64,000 nucleotides of DNA, taken from Pseudoalteromonas luteoviolacea. Its GTDB lineage: Bacteria > Pseudomonadota > Gammaproteobacteria > Enterobacterales > Alteromonadaceae. Of this stretch, positions 56,058 through 64,000 are shown in pieces. The position numbers and the translations under genes were made by a program. Each line of letters starts with the position of its first letter. Position 1 is the stretch's first letter. Below the pieces are notes generated by a model. The model made no database searches, was not told the DNA's origin, and was given only the letters and a program-made list of their open reading frames with translations. Location of the stretch: NCBI RefSeq assembly GCF_000814765.1, contig NZ_JWIC01000008.1, forward strand, positions 131,501 to 195,500. The letters are read 5' to 3'.

Positions 56058-56124
56058 GATGAATGATTCTACTCTCTTAAATATAAATAAACACCAAATT
56101 AAACAACAAGTCCTAGGGGAAACT

Positions 56125-59100
56125 ATGGCCAAGTATTCATTTAAAGCGACAGCGGTAGCTATGGCTGTCTCAGGTGCGCTAACTGCAGCAGCAGTTAATG
56201 CTGCAACGGTAGATACACATCATCGCGCATTTAATACAGAAATCTCTAAAGTTGACCAAGCAACATTAAAAGAAAATCGCGCAGAAGCGTTCTTAGTGAT
56301 CTTAAAGCAAGAGACAGCAGCAGATTTAATGGCGCGCGGTAACTACTCTGTTAATGACGCACGTACTATGGTTGCCGATGTTGAGTTGTTACAGACGTCT
56401 GTTAAACGTGATTTAGCGGCGTTGAATGCAGACATCAAAGTAGTAGGTTCAACTAAGTTACTCGCATCAACACTTATCGTAGAAGCTTCTGATGAAGCGC
56501 TTGCTCAGATTAAAAAGAATAAAAGCGTAGAGCGTGTCCTGCCGCTATACGATTATGAGCTGCACGTAGCTGCTGCAAATGATTACATCAAGGCCGCGCC
56601 AGTTAACGTTGCTGGTTTCACAGGTAAAGGTCAAAAAGTAGCGGTACTAGATACTGGTATTGATTACACACACCAAGTTTTCAATCCAGCAGGTGGTACT
56701 AAAGAAGCTTATGAAGCTGCGCAGGCAGATCCGCGTGCAGTAGAATGGCCACAAGGTCAGGTGAAAGGCGGTTATGACTTTATGCGTAACGACCCGGATC
56801 CAATTGAAAATGATCCAAACTTCCCTGATCCAACAAGCCCAGACGACGGTGCTTCTAATCACGGTACGTCGGTATCTCACTCAGTAACAGGTATCGCACC
56901 AGATGTTGAGCTATATGTTTACTCTGTATGTGGTGGTGGTTGTCCTTACGCTGCTCAGCTTGGTGCTTTAGAAGCCGCAATGGATCCAAATGGCGACGGC
57001 GATATCAGTGACCGCGTAGATGTAATCAACATGTCACTGGGTGGTGAGTTTGGTTCAACTGATCGTGAAGAAGGTACTCAATTCCTTATCCACCAAGCAG
57101 TTAAAATGGGCACAAACGTGGTTATCTCTGCGGGTAACGATGGTAACCATCCATTCCGTATCGGTGGTCCAAGCACAACGCCAAATGCACTTTCAGTAGG
57201 CGCAATGGGTCACCCAACACTGAATGAGCTATTTGCACTAGGTACTATCGGCGGCGAAGCGGTTGAAGTAGGTACAGCTAGCTTTGGTCCACAAGACCCG
57301 TTTACATTCTCAAACGAAGACACTGAACTTGTGTACCCTGAGACTAACCAAAATGGCTGTGACTTGCCTGATCCGAATGATGCAGATGGCGCGTTAAATC
57401 CATTCGACGGTATGGACTTCACTGGTAAGGCTGTACTTATCGACCGTGGTGCGTGTGCATTCACTGAAAAAGCACTTAATGCACAAGAGAAAGGTGCTAA
57501 GTACGTTATCATTGCGAACAATGTCGCGGGTGGCGCACCAGGTCTTGGTGGTTCAGATGATAAAGTGACTATCCCGACAATCTCAGTTACTTTAGATGAC
57601 GGTGCTAAGCTTAAAGCAACACTTGCTGCTGGTCAGCAACCAGTCTTCAAGTTCGGTATTGAAGCTCACCTTGCAATCGACACGGTCGCTGACTTCTCTT
57701 CTCGTGGTCCTTCAATGGATGGCCTATTGAAGCCAGAAATTACAGCGCCAGGCGTAAACATTCAGGTTGCAGCAACAGGTACATACACTGAGCTAGACGG
57801 TGCGACGGGTACTTCATTCTCTGGTCCAATTACTGCGGGTGCGGTTGCACTTGTACGTGAAGCTCGTCCTGAACTAAGTGCATCACAAGTTAAAGCGGTA
57901 CTGATGAATACAGCGAACTTGAATGTATTCATGGAGCCTAAGTCAATCAATGCAGATGCGGCATTAGCGCCGATCAGTATCATTGGTGCGGGTCTAGTTG
58001 ATGTTGAAAAAGCAGTGGCTTCACAAACGGTTGCTTGGGTTAATCAAACTGATTATGACACAGCACAAGCTGCGCTATCATTTGGTTTTGATGTACTAGA
58101 TGAAACAACAACTTACACGAAGACGGTTCACGTTAAGAACTTCTCTGCGACTGATAAAACGTATAACCTTCGCACTGAAGCACGTTTTGATAATGACGCA
58201 GCATTGGGTGCAACAGCTTGGGAATTCCCAGCGTCAATCACAGTGCCTGCAGGTGAGCAACTTGCATTTGAAGTTAAGCTAACCATTGATCCAAGCAAGC
58301 TACCTGCGTGGAGTCTACCTAACCCACAAAGCGCGAATGACTTAACGGCACGTGCAGATGCACTGACATTGTCAGAGCTTGATGGTGCACTTGTATTTGA
58401 TGATACATCGCTTGACGGTGACCACGACCTTCACATGGTTTACCACGTGTTACCGCGTGCAGCAGAGAGCGTCGCGCTTGAACTTATTGAAGATGAAGGC
58501 CGTATCAAAGTTACCAATGACGGTTTCACAACGCTGAACGTGTATCCTGAGCAATTGATTGCAACAGGTGTAGAAGCAACGAAAGAAGATAAAGCGTATA
58601 ACATCATCAGTTCTTCATTTAGCCTATTCGCAAATGAATTCTGTGACACTGGCCTATTCTTCAATGCATCTATTGAAATGCGTGATGAGCTAACAATTCA
58701 CCGTCGCGCTGGTTACCAAATGAACCTAGATATCGATAACGACGGTATTTATGACTACGCACTAGCTAACTACTATGATGTAGGTCGTAGCGCAGCAGTT
58801 GTTGGTCGTGCACGTACAGTGAGTGGTCCAATTGTTGACGGTGCACCACAGTGGAGATTCCTAACTGCGATGTACCATGAAGGTGGTTCTAACACAGTTA
58901 AGTTCTCAGGTTGTAGTGATATCATCGGTCTAGACGGTGCGTCACTTGGTCAAGACATGATGATCCAAGCGATGGTTGGTCACAACAACTATCAGCTAGG
59001 TATTTACGAAGTGACTGACTCAGTAACTGGTTACGCGAGATTTGATGGCACAGCTTCTGCGCTTGTTGATGACGCAGGTAATCGAGTCACTGAACTTGCA

Positions 59101-60192
59101 CCTGGCGCGTCTGCATATGCAATGAGCTACATGCCGATGACGGTTTCATCTGATAACCAAATCCTTGCAAGTGTCACGTCAGACTTACTACCAGAAGTCG
59201 TAGTACCACTGGTTGCTGATGTTGAACTTGAAGTATCTGAAGATGCTGAAGTGGGTCATGTCATTGGTCAGCTAGCGCTGGTTGAACAAGATGGTGGCGC
59301 GAACCTTGATATGTTTGAGCTAGTTGCTCAGTCACATTCAGGCATCACGGTTCACAAAGATGGTTCTGTAGTTGTTGCTGAAAGCGATACTCCGCTTGAT
59401 TACGACGCAGGTCTAATGCATGTTGAACTTACCGTGGTAGCACATGATGAAAAAGGCTTCAAATCAGAGCCGACAACTATCATCGTTGATATTCTAAATG
59501 CGGTTGATGAAGACTCTGAAAAAGCACCATATGTTGCTGAAGGTCAGGAATTCGACGTTGATGAAAACGCAGAGCTTGGCACTGAAGTAGGTCACCTTGA
59601 GTTTATGGACCAAGACGACAACGTTGCAGAGTTTGTGGTAGACGGTTCAGACGTCATCGCAATTGACGCTGATGGCCTAATCACAGTGGTTGGTGAAGTT
59701 GACTTTGACCTAGGTGCGTCTTTTGAAGTGACTGTTAAAGCAGTTGATGAAGATGGCTTAGAGTCTAAAGCTGTTACTGTCGTATTCAATGTTGAAGAAG
59801 ATGAGTACGAAGGTAAGCCAATGATCGAAGAAGGCCAGAGCTTCAACATCGAAGAAAACAGCCCAATCGGTACGGTTATCGGTCAGTTAACTTTCTCTGA
59901 TTTCGACAATGATGTTGTTGAGTTCTCAGTTGCGGGTACTTCGCTAGTTACAGTGAATGAGCAAGGTCAATTAATTGTTGCGGGCAACCTAGACTTTGAA
60001 TATGACCGTCAGTTCAGCTTTGATGTGAAAGCAAAAGATGCACAAGACAAATACTCAGATGAAGTTCGTGTAGAAGTTCGCTTGGTGGATGTTGATGAAG
60101 ACAATGGTGATGATGATGACTCAGGTTCACTAGCTTGGTTGACATTACTTGCTGCACCATTTGCTGCATTACGTCGCCGTAAGCAAAAATAA
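56125..60192 (+). CDS. Secreted S8 serine protease with cadherin-like repeats and GlyGly-CTERM
   Basis: 1355 aa from ATG 56125 (AGGGGA upstream). Signal peptide, I9-type propeptide (residues about 40-145), catalytic Asp near 176 (VAVLDTGIDYTH), His near 246 (NHGTSVSHS), a PA insert (CAFTEKALNAQEKGAKYVII), Ser near 564 (GTSFSGPITAG), a beta domain, then three cadherin-like repeats (FDVDENAELGTEVGHL, FNIEENSPIGTVIGQL and an earlier one), an acidic DDDDSG link and SLAWLTLLAAPFAALRRRK tail. Probably exported by type II secretion and trimmed by rhombosortase. Broad protein degradation is the likely role. Confidence 0.92.
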   Translation: MAKYSFKATAVAMAVSGALTAAAVNAATVDTHHRAFNTEISKVDQATLKENRAEAFLVILKQETAADLMARGNYSVNDARTMVADVELLQTSVKRDLAALNADIKVVGSTKLLASTLIVEASDEALAQIKKNKSVERVLPLYDYELHVAAANDYIKAAPVNVAGFTGKGQKVAVLDTGIDYTHQVFNPAGGTKEAYEAAQADPRAVEWPQGQVKGGYDFMRNDPDPIENDPNFPDPTSPDDGASNHGTSVSHSVTGIAPDVELYVYSVCGGGCPYAAQLGALEAAMDPNGDGDISDRVDVINMSLGGEFGSTDREEGTQFLIHQAVKMGTNVVISAGNDGNHPFRIGGPSTTPNALSVGAMGHPTLNELFALGTIGGEAVEVGTASFGPQDPFTFSNEDTELVYPETNQNGCDLPDPNDADGALNPFDGMDFTGKAVLIDRGACAFTEKALNAQEKGAKYVIIANNVAGGAPGLGGSDDKVTIPTISVTLDDGAKLKATLAAGQQPVFKFGIEAHLAIDTVADFSSRGPSMDGLLKPEITAPGVNIQVAATGTYTELDGATGTSFSGPITAGAVALVREARPELSASQVKAVLMNTANLNVFMEPKSINADAALAPISIIGAGLVDVEKAVASQTVAWVNQTDYDTAQAALSFGFDVLDETTTYTKTVHVKNFSATDKTYNLRTEARFDNDAALGATAWEFPASITVPAGEQLAFEVKLTIDPSKLPAWSLPNPQSANDLTARADALTLSELDGALVFDDTSLDGDHDLHMVYHVLPRAAESVALELIEDEGRIKVTNDGFTTLNVYPEQLIATGVEATKEDKAYNIISSSFSLFANEFCDTGLFFNASIEMRDELTIHRRAGYQMNLDIDNDGIYDYALANYYDVGRSAAVVGRARTVSGPIVDGAPQWRFLTAMYHEGGSNTVKFSGCSDIIGLDGASLGQDMMIQAMVGHNNYQLGIYEVTDSVTGYARFDGTASALVDDAGNRVTELAPGASAYAMSYMPMTVSSDNQILASVTSDLLPEVVVPLVADVELEVSEDAEVGHVIGQLALVEQDGGANLDMFELVAQSHSGITVHKDGSVVVAESDTPLDYDAGLMHVELTVVAHDEKGFKSEPTTIIVDILNAVDEDSEKAPYVAEGQEFDVDENAELGTEVGHLEFMDQDDNVAEFVVDGSDVIAIDADGLITVVGEVDFDLGASFEVTVKAVDEDGLESKAVTVVFNVEEDEYEGKPMIEEGQSFNIEENSPIGTVIGQLTFSDFDNDVVEFSVAGTSLVTVNEQGQLIVAGNLDFEYDRQFSFDVKAKDAQDKYSDEVRVEVRLVDVDEDNGDDDDSGSLAWLTLLAAPFAALRRRKQK

Positions 60193-60237
60193 TCATATCG
60201 ATATCAGCTTAGTCTGATAACGACAATATGTAATAAA

Positions 60238-60263
60238 CACCGGCTTCAAGCCGGTGTTTTTTT
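60238..60263 (+). terminator. Terminator after the S8 protease gene
   Basis: CACCGGC / GCCGGTG stem with a TTCAA loop, then T7. Confidence 0.88.
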
Positions 60264-60406
60264 ATATCCAAAATATGCGGCGTAATAGCCTTGGTGTCCA
60301 TGGAAGACCTGTTTAGTTAGCTAAATTAGGGCGATGGACCATGGCTTATATTCTGGTTTTAAGCGATTGGGGATGTCACTATTGGAGTAGGTCGAGTTGC
60401 TGGATT

Positions 60407-60874
60407 TTAGCCTATGTCTTTAAAAATCATACCGCGGCGCATACTGCGTGTCGCTAGCATGACTTCAGTTAACAAGGCGAGAAAAGCCCCGATGAGCAGA
60501 AACATCGCTGCGATAAAGCAACTTGAAACAGTGATCCCAAGCGGCCATGTATATAAATGAGAGATAAATAAGAAGACCACGACAGCACATACCATCAATG
60601 CACTGAGCACACTCATACTAAAGGCGATATGAATACAGCGAGAGCGCTTTAATAAAGCACGCATTTCTTGCGTGAGCGTAAAGTTTAATGGTTCATCTTG
60701 ATTGGCATTCAGTTTTCTATCTAGTAATCGAGCTCTATCCGTAATACGCGCTAGTCGATTTGATAAAACCCCTAAAAACGCAGCTATCCCTGTCAATAAA
60801 AAGACGGGGGCAACGGCGGTTTGGATCACCTTAGCCATGGTTAATATGCTCACTACTTCAGAATTTAGTTCCAT
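60407..60874 (-). CDS. DUF2721 membrane protein
   Basis: 155 aa with three membrane segments: VAPVFLLTGIAAFLGVLSNR, SVLSALMVCAVVVFLFIS and AAMFLLIGAFLALLTEVMLA. The NRLARITDRARLLD stretch is typical. Overlaps the redoxin gene by 10 bases. Unknown function. Confidence 0.85.
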   Translation of the reverse strand: MELNSEVVSILTMAKVIQTAVAPVFLLTGIAAFLGVLSNRLARITDRARLLDRKLNANQDEPLNFTLTQEMRALLKRSRCIHIAFSMSVLSALMVCAVVVFLFISHLYTWPLGITVSSCFIAAMFLLIGAFLALLTEVMLATRSMRRGMIFKDIG

Positions 60875-61368
60875 TTAACTTGCTCAATAATATTATCTGT
60901 CTCGCCAATTAAAGTGTTGACCACACGGTTATGTTCATCAAGTAAGATTAATCGAGGCACCCCTTTATTCGCATACTGGCTGTAGATAATGCGCTGTTCA
61001 TCGCTGATAAGAGGGAAGGTCAGCTGATAATTCTTAGCAAACTGCGCCAGTGATGCATTTGTTTCTTCTCGTCCAATGGCGAGAATGGTGAGTGTCTTGT
61101 CGGTGATTAAAGAAGAGGTGTTGAGTTGGTTAAACATTCGCTGTGAATCCGAACACCATGTAGCGAAAAAAATCACCAGTTTTTTAGAGTTAATTTTCGA
61201 TAAGTCATATGTTTGTCCATGAATATCAGTCAGGGATAAATGTTTAAATGTGTCTCCTTGATGAATATAAGTCTCGTAATCTTGAGGGGCTGTATCCATT
61301 GTGCCACAGGCACTGAGTGTTAAATTGAGGGTGGTAATTAAGCTGATTGTGAGCAGACTTTTTATCAT
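60865..61368 (-). CDS. TlpA/redoxin-like lipoprotein with CxxS centre
   Basis: 167 aa, lipobox TLSAC. Thioredoxin fold with FFATWCSDSQRM where CxxC would be, so only one Cys remains; cis-Pro segment KGVPRLILLDEHN. Could be a disulfide isomerase-like or peroxide-reducing protein. Pairs with the DUF2721 gene. Confidence 0.8.
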   Translation of the reverse strand: MIKSLLTISLITTLNLTLSACGTMDTAPQDYETYIHQGDTFKHLSLTDIHGQTYDLSKINSKKLVIFFATWCSDSQRMFNQLNTSSLITDKTLTILAIGREETNASLAQFAKNYQLTFPLISDEQRIIYSQYANKGVPRLILLDEHNRVVNTLIGETDNIIEQVKWN

Positions 61369-61466
61369 TGTGTATTTCCTTATGGTAGGCTGGCGTTATT
61401 TACGCGTATTTTTAATTACATAGCAAGCTTCGCGATGCGTGTTTTCACTACAGTTGATGTTTATTT

Positions 61467-61892
61467 ATGGCTTATCTCAGTCTTTTTCTCAGTGCGTTCA
61501 TTGCTGCTACATTACTTCCTGCGTCGTCAGAATTGTTGCTCACGGGCATGGTTGCCAATCAGTCAGGACAGCTGTGGCTGTTGTGGCTCAGTGCGACTCT
61601 GGGCAATGTGCTTGGGAGTTGCGTAAATTACTATTTGGGGAGGCAAGTAGAGCGGTTTAGCCATCATCGCTGGTTTCCTGTATCACAAAACGCGATGGGA
61701 AAAGCGCGTGGTCACTTTCAAAAATATGGCAGTGCAAGTTTATTGTTTGCTTGGCTGCCTGTGGTAGGTGATCCACTGACATTAATTGCAGGTGTCTTTA
61801 GAGTGAAATTTGGTGTGTTCTTATTGCTGGTGAGTATCGGTAAAGGGCTGAGGTATGGGTTAGTAATAGCGTTGGCTTTAGGGTTATTTTAG
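61467..61892 (+). CDS. YqaA/DedA-like SNARE-associated membrane protein
   Basis: 141 aa, four or five membrane segments (AYLSLFLSAFIAATLLPASS; LLWLSATLGNVLGSCVNYYL). GNVLGSCVNYYLGRQ and FAWLPVVGDPLTLIAGVFR are the family core. DedA relatives scramble or transport phospholipids. Confidence 0.88.
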   Translation: MAYLSLFLSAFIAATLLPASSELLLTGMVANQSGQLWLLWLSATLGNVLGSCVNYYLGRQVERFSHHRWFPVSQNAMGKARGHFQKYGSASLLFAWLPVVGDPLTLIAGVFRVKFGVFLLLVSIGKGLRYGLVIALALGLF

Positions 61893-61937
61893 ACCAATGA
61901 AGTGCTCCAAAGCAGTGACTTTGGAGCAGAGAAAACG

Positions 61938-62315
61938 TCAATCAATGTTGCGCTTTTTTTGCCACTCAAGCGTGAGTGATACTGAGTCTGCAAATCTGAG
62001 TGCATGAGGCTTATCAACACGCACGCGTGCGAAGGTCACATCAGGGTGTTGGTGACATTCGGCCAATATGTCGGCAACCAGCTTTTCAAGTAAAAGAAAA
62101 TGTCCAGTCTCAACGAGCTTGATCACTGATTTGGTGATCGTTTTATAGTTCAGAGCATGGTCTACTTCGTCCAGCTGCACGCATTCCGTGTCAGCGGGAT
62201 AATGTATCTCAATATTAATGACGACATCTTGTTTCTTTTCACGCTCTTCATCATTGAATCCAATAAAAGTGCGCAACCTGAGGTTTGTGATATTGATTAT
62301 CGCATTATGCATCAT
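61938..62315 (-). CDS. folX: Dihydroneopterin triphosphate 2'-epimerase
   Basis: 125 aa (start at 62315 or the next Met). FolB/FolX fold: LRTFIGFNDEEREKKQDVVI, the NYKTITKSVI segment and LEKLVADILAECH. FIGFNxEER is FolX-like, and the folE-folM neighbours support dihydromonapterin synthesis. Confidence 0.88.
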   Translation of the reverse strand: MMHNAIINITNLRLRTFIGFNDEEREKKQDVVINIEIHYPADTECVQLDEVDHALNYKTITKSVIKLVETGHFLLLEKLVADILAECHQHPDVTFARVRVDKPHALRFADSVSLTLEWQKKRNID

Positions 62316-62331
62316 GGCCTATCCTTGCTAT

Positions 62332-62943
62332 TTAGCCGTGTTTGACAAGCTGTAAAAATTCATTGCGAGTTTTTGCATCTTCTCTAAAGTTACCTAGCAT
62401 GACTGATGTGCGCATTTTGGAGTTTTGCTTTTCTACACCACGCATCATCATGCACATATGTTTAGCTTCGACGATAACCCCTACACCTCTTGCTCCAGTG
62501 ACCTCTTCAACCGCTTTTGCGATTTGATGTGTTAGCTGTTCTTGGATCTGGAAACGACGTGCATACATGTCTACGATTCGAGCAAACTTAGACAAGCCTA
62601 ACACTTTACCATTGGGAATGTAAGCAATGTGACAGCGGCCGACAAACGGTAATAGGTGGTGCTCACACATGGAATAGAGTTCTATGTCTTGTATAAGTAC
62701 CATATCGTCCGCATCTGATGAGAATACCGCATTGTTGGTGATTTCATTCAAAGTTTGACGATAGCCTTGGGTCAAATACTCCATGGCTTTGGCTGCACGT
62801 TTAGGGGTGTCTAATAACCCTTCTCTGTCAGCGTCTTCGCCAACGGCTTTAATGATCTCTGTGTAACTGTTTTTTAAATCTTCATGCATAATGTGACTCA
62901 CAATTTCATTATTTGAATTCGAGCTAAAAGGTGCTTTGCTCAA
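62332..62943 (-). CDS. folE: GTP cyclohydrolase I
   Basis: 203 aa. SMCEHHLLPFVGRCHIAYIP carries the zinc Cys and two His; GLSKFARIVDMYARRFQIQE and QNSKMRTSVMLG complete the site. Converts GTP to dihydroneopterin triphosphate. Sixteen bases from folX and two from folM. Confidence 0.95.
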   Translation of the reverse strand: MSKAPFSSNSNNEIVSHIMHEDLKNSYTEIIKAVGEDADREGLLDTPKRAAKAMEYLTQGYRQTLNEITNNAVFSSDADDMVLIQDIELYSMCEHHLLPFVGRCHIAYIPNGKVLGLSKFARIVDMYARRFQIQEQLTHQIAKAVEEVTGARGVGVIVEAKHMCMMMRGVEKQNSKMRTSVMLGNFREDAKTRNEFLQLVKHG

Positions 62944-62945
62944 AT

Positions 62946-63653
62946 TTACTTTAAGTGTCTACCACCATCTACGGCGAGTGTTCTACCTGTTATATAGTTG
63001 CTATTGAGCAATAGCTCAATGCTGGCAATGACTTCTTGGCAGCCTGGTTCAATACCCATGAGAGATTTCTTTAAGGTTTTGACCTTATAATCATCATCAT
63101 CATGTTCATTGAAAATGATCAGTGATGGAGAGACCGAGTTGACTTTAATTTGAGGCGCGTACTTGGCCGCAAATGAGCGGCTTAAGTTATCTAAGGCGGC
63201 TTTGCTTGCCGCGTATGCGATGTGTTTTGGACTGCCTTTTTCAGCGACATAATCAGTAATATGGATAATGTCGCTGACCTCGGTCGATGCTTGTAGTAGC
63301 GGGGCAAGCGCCATATTAAGCAAGTAAGGCACTTTAGCGTGGATACGCATCATGTTGTCAAAAAGCGCGTTATGGTCTGGGTTAAGCTTTTCGCAATCCC
63401 AGCTCGAGGCATTGTGTATGACCGCACGCAGCGTTGAGGTGTGTTGTTTTACCTCGTCAACCAGCGACTCAATGGCATTATGTTCATTGAAGTCCACTTG
63501 GATACACTTTACTCCGCTGGCTTCTAATTCGTCGACGGCCTTATGTCGGGTACGATACGTGACGATCAGTGGTGCATCGGCCTTAATGAGGTGCTGCGCA
63601 AGTGCCAGCCCGATACGCTGTGCTCCGCCTGTAATTAAGATTGGGGCTGCCAT
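62946..63653 (-). CDS. folM: Dihydromonapterin reductase
   Basis: 235 aa SDR. Cofactor motif ITGGAQRIGLALAQHL, YAASKAAL for the Tyr-Lys pair, GRTLAVDGGRHLK at the end. With folE and folX it makes tetrahydromonapterin, the pterin used by phenylalanine hydroxylase in related bacteria. Confidence 0.9.
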   Translation of the reverse strand: MAAPILITGGAQRIGLALAQHLIKADAPLIVTYRTRHKAVDELEASGVKCIQVDFNEHNAIESLVDEVKQHTSTLRAVIHNASSWDCEKLNPDHNALFDNMMRIHAKVPYLLNMALAPLLQASTEVSDIIHITDYVAEKGSPKHIAYAASKAALDNLSRSFAAKYAPQIKVNSVSPSLIIFNEHDDDDYKVKTLKKSLMGIEPGCQEVIASIELLLNSNYITGRTLAVDGGRHLK

Positions 63654-63860
63654 AAGAATTCCTTAAAGTCTGTGTGTCGTATGGTCATAAACTTCATGCT
63701 TACCCTGATAAAATGATGTAGTTAAGGCTAAAAGTGACACGATTCCCTCTGTAATACGGGGTTAGTTACCTTTATGATCACTAACTTATCATGGCTTTTC
63801 ACTGGCTGTATAGCATGTTGTTACAATAATGTTAAAGTCGATGTGTGGCTTAGGTAAGAT

Positions 63861-63883
63861 AAAAAAGGGTGCTCAGTGCACCC
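63861..63883 (-). terminator. Terminator of the right-edge gene
   Basis: GGGTGC-TCAGT-GCACCC stem with a run of six T on the minus strand, about 20 bases past the stop. Confidence 0.8.
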
Positions 63884-63903
63884 AATCTTTAGCTGTATCT
63901 TTC

Positions 63904-64000
63904 TTATTCGTCGTACACCGTTGGGATCGGCTGTCGCTTATGTTGAGTGCGCAGATAAATAGCTGTGAGTTTGTCTTCAACCTCTTTGGGCACATCTTTG
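63904..64000 (-). CDS. 3' end of an unidentified gene (start outside window)
   Basis: Last 31 codons only: DVPKEVEDKLTAIYLRTQHK then RQPIPTVYDE. The frame is open to the right edge and a terminator follows. Not recognised. Confidence 0.6.
   Translation of the reverse strand, partial: KDVPKEVEDKLTAIYLRTQHKRQPIPTVYDE

Overview
The window looks like a chromosomal segment of a marine gammaproteobacterium, most likely Pseudoalteromonas or a close relative. This rests on gene content recalled from that group: a Has haemophore operon, GlyGly-CTERM exoproteins, a folX-folE-folM set, a PrnB-like/kynureninase-like pair and a cytochrome c'. It is an inference, not a database result.

Left end (1-10.7 kb), the accessory region. 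A HlyD/MacB/FtsX-type exporter (5' end cut off) is closed by a terminator. After a gene-poor stretch there is a good sigma-54-like promoter, then two very AT-rich genes for stand-alone proteins related to the C-terminal (elimination, SpaB_C) domain of LanB dehydratases. The second is diverged in the way thiopeptide [4+2] cyclases are. These run directly into an array of 16 short genes for 39-45 aa peptides with one conserved leader (FDVLETTEAT..EEMGA) and a Ser/Cys-rich core (SSG(I/V)GASSSCS). The peptides resemble thiopeptide precursors. Spacers fall into three classes, each with its own hairpin, so the array appears to have grown by duplicating gene-plus-hairpin cassettes. No large glutamylating LanB, YcaO or LanC is visible. 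This RiPP locus is the best candidate for an undescribed system. A short minus-strand group (truncated XRE fragment, 49 aa peptide, 64 aa membrane protein) and a plus-strand XRE regulator follow.

11.4-27.4 kb, haem-iron acquisition on the minus strand: hasI/hasS-type sigma/anti-sigma pair behind a Fur-like box, HasR receptor, two GloVer-repeat surface proteins, HasA haemophore, HasD/HasE type I secretion, and ExbB-ExbD-TonB. A TlpA-like thioredoxin, a YbaN-like protein and a haem oxygenase lie next to it. Together these would secrete a haemophore, import haem, energise import and release iron.

27.7-49.6 kb, mixed metabolism and regulation: GH5 cellulase with a chitin/cellulose-binding module, nitrate/nitrite-sensing chemoreceptor, AraC and LysR regulators beside oxidoreductases, paired lipoproteins, a Fur-linked fagA-fumC pair, a MASE1 hybrid kinase, and an Lrp regulator divergent from a PrnB-like haem protein plus kynureninase-like enzyme.

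49.7-64 kb: two serine tRNAs, a previously hidden 49-codon gene facing a lipid kinase across repeated palindromes, a MocR/EamA pair, YggN-like protein, cytochrome c', a large S8 protease with cadherin-like repeats and GlyGly-CTERM, DUF2721 and redoxin proteins, a YqaA protein, folX-folE-folM for tetrahydromonapterin, and the 3' end of an unidentified gene at the right edge.
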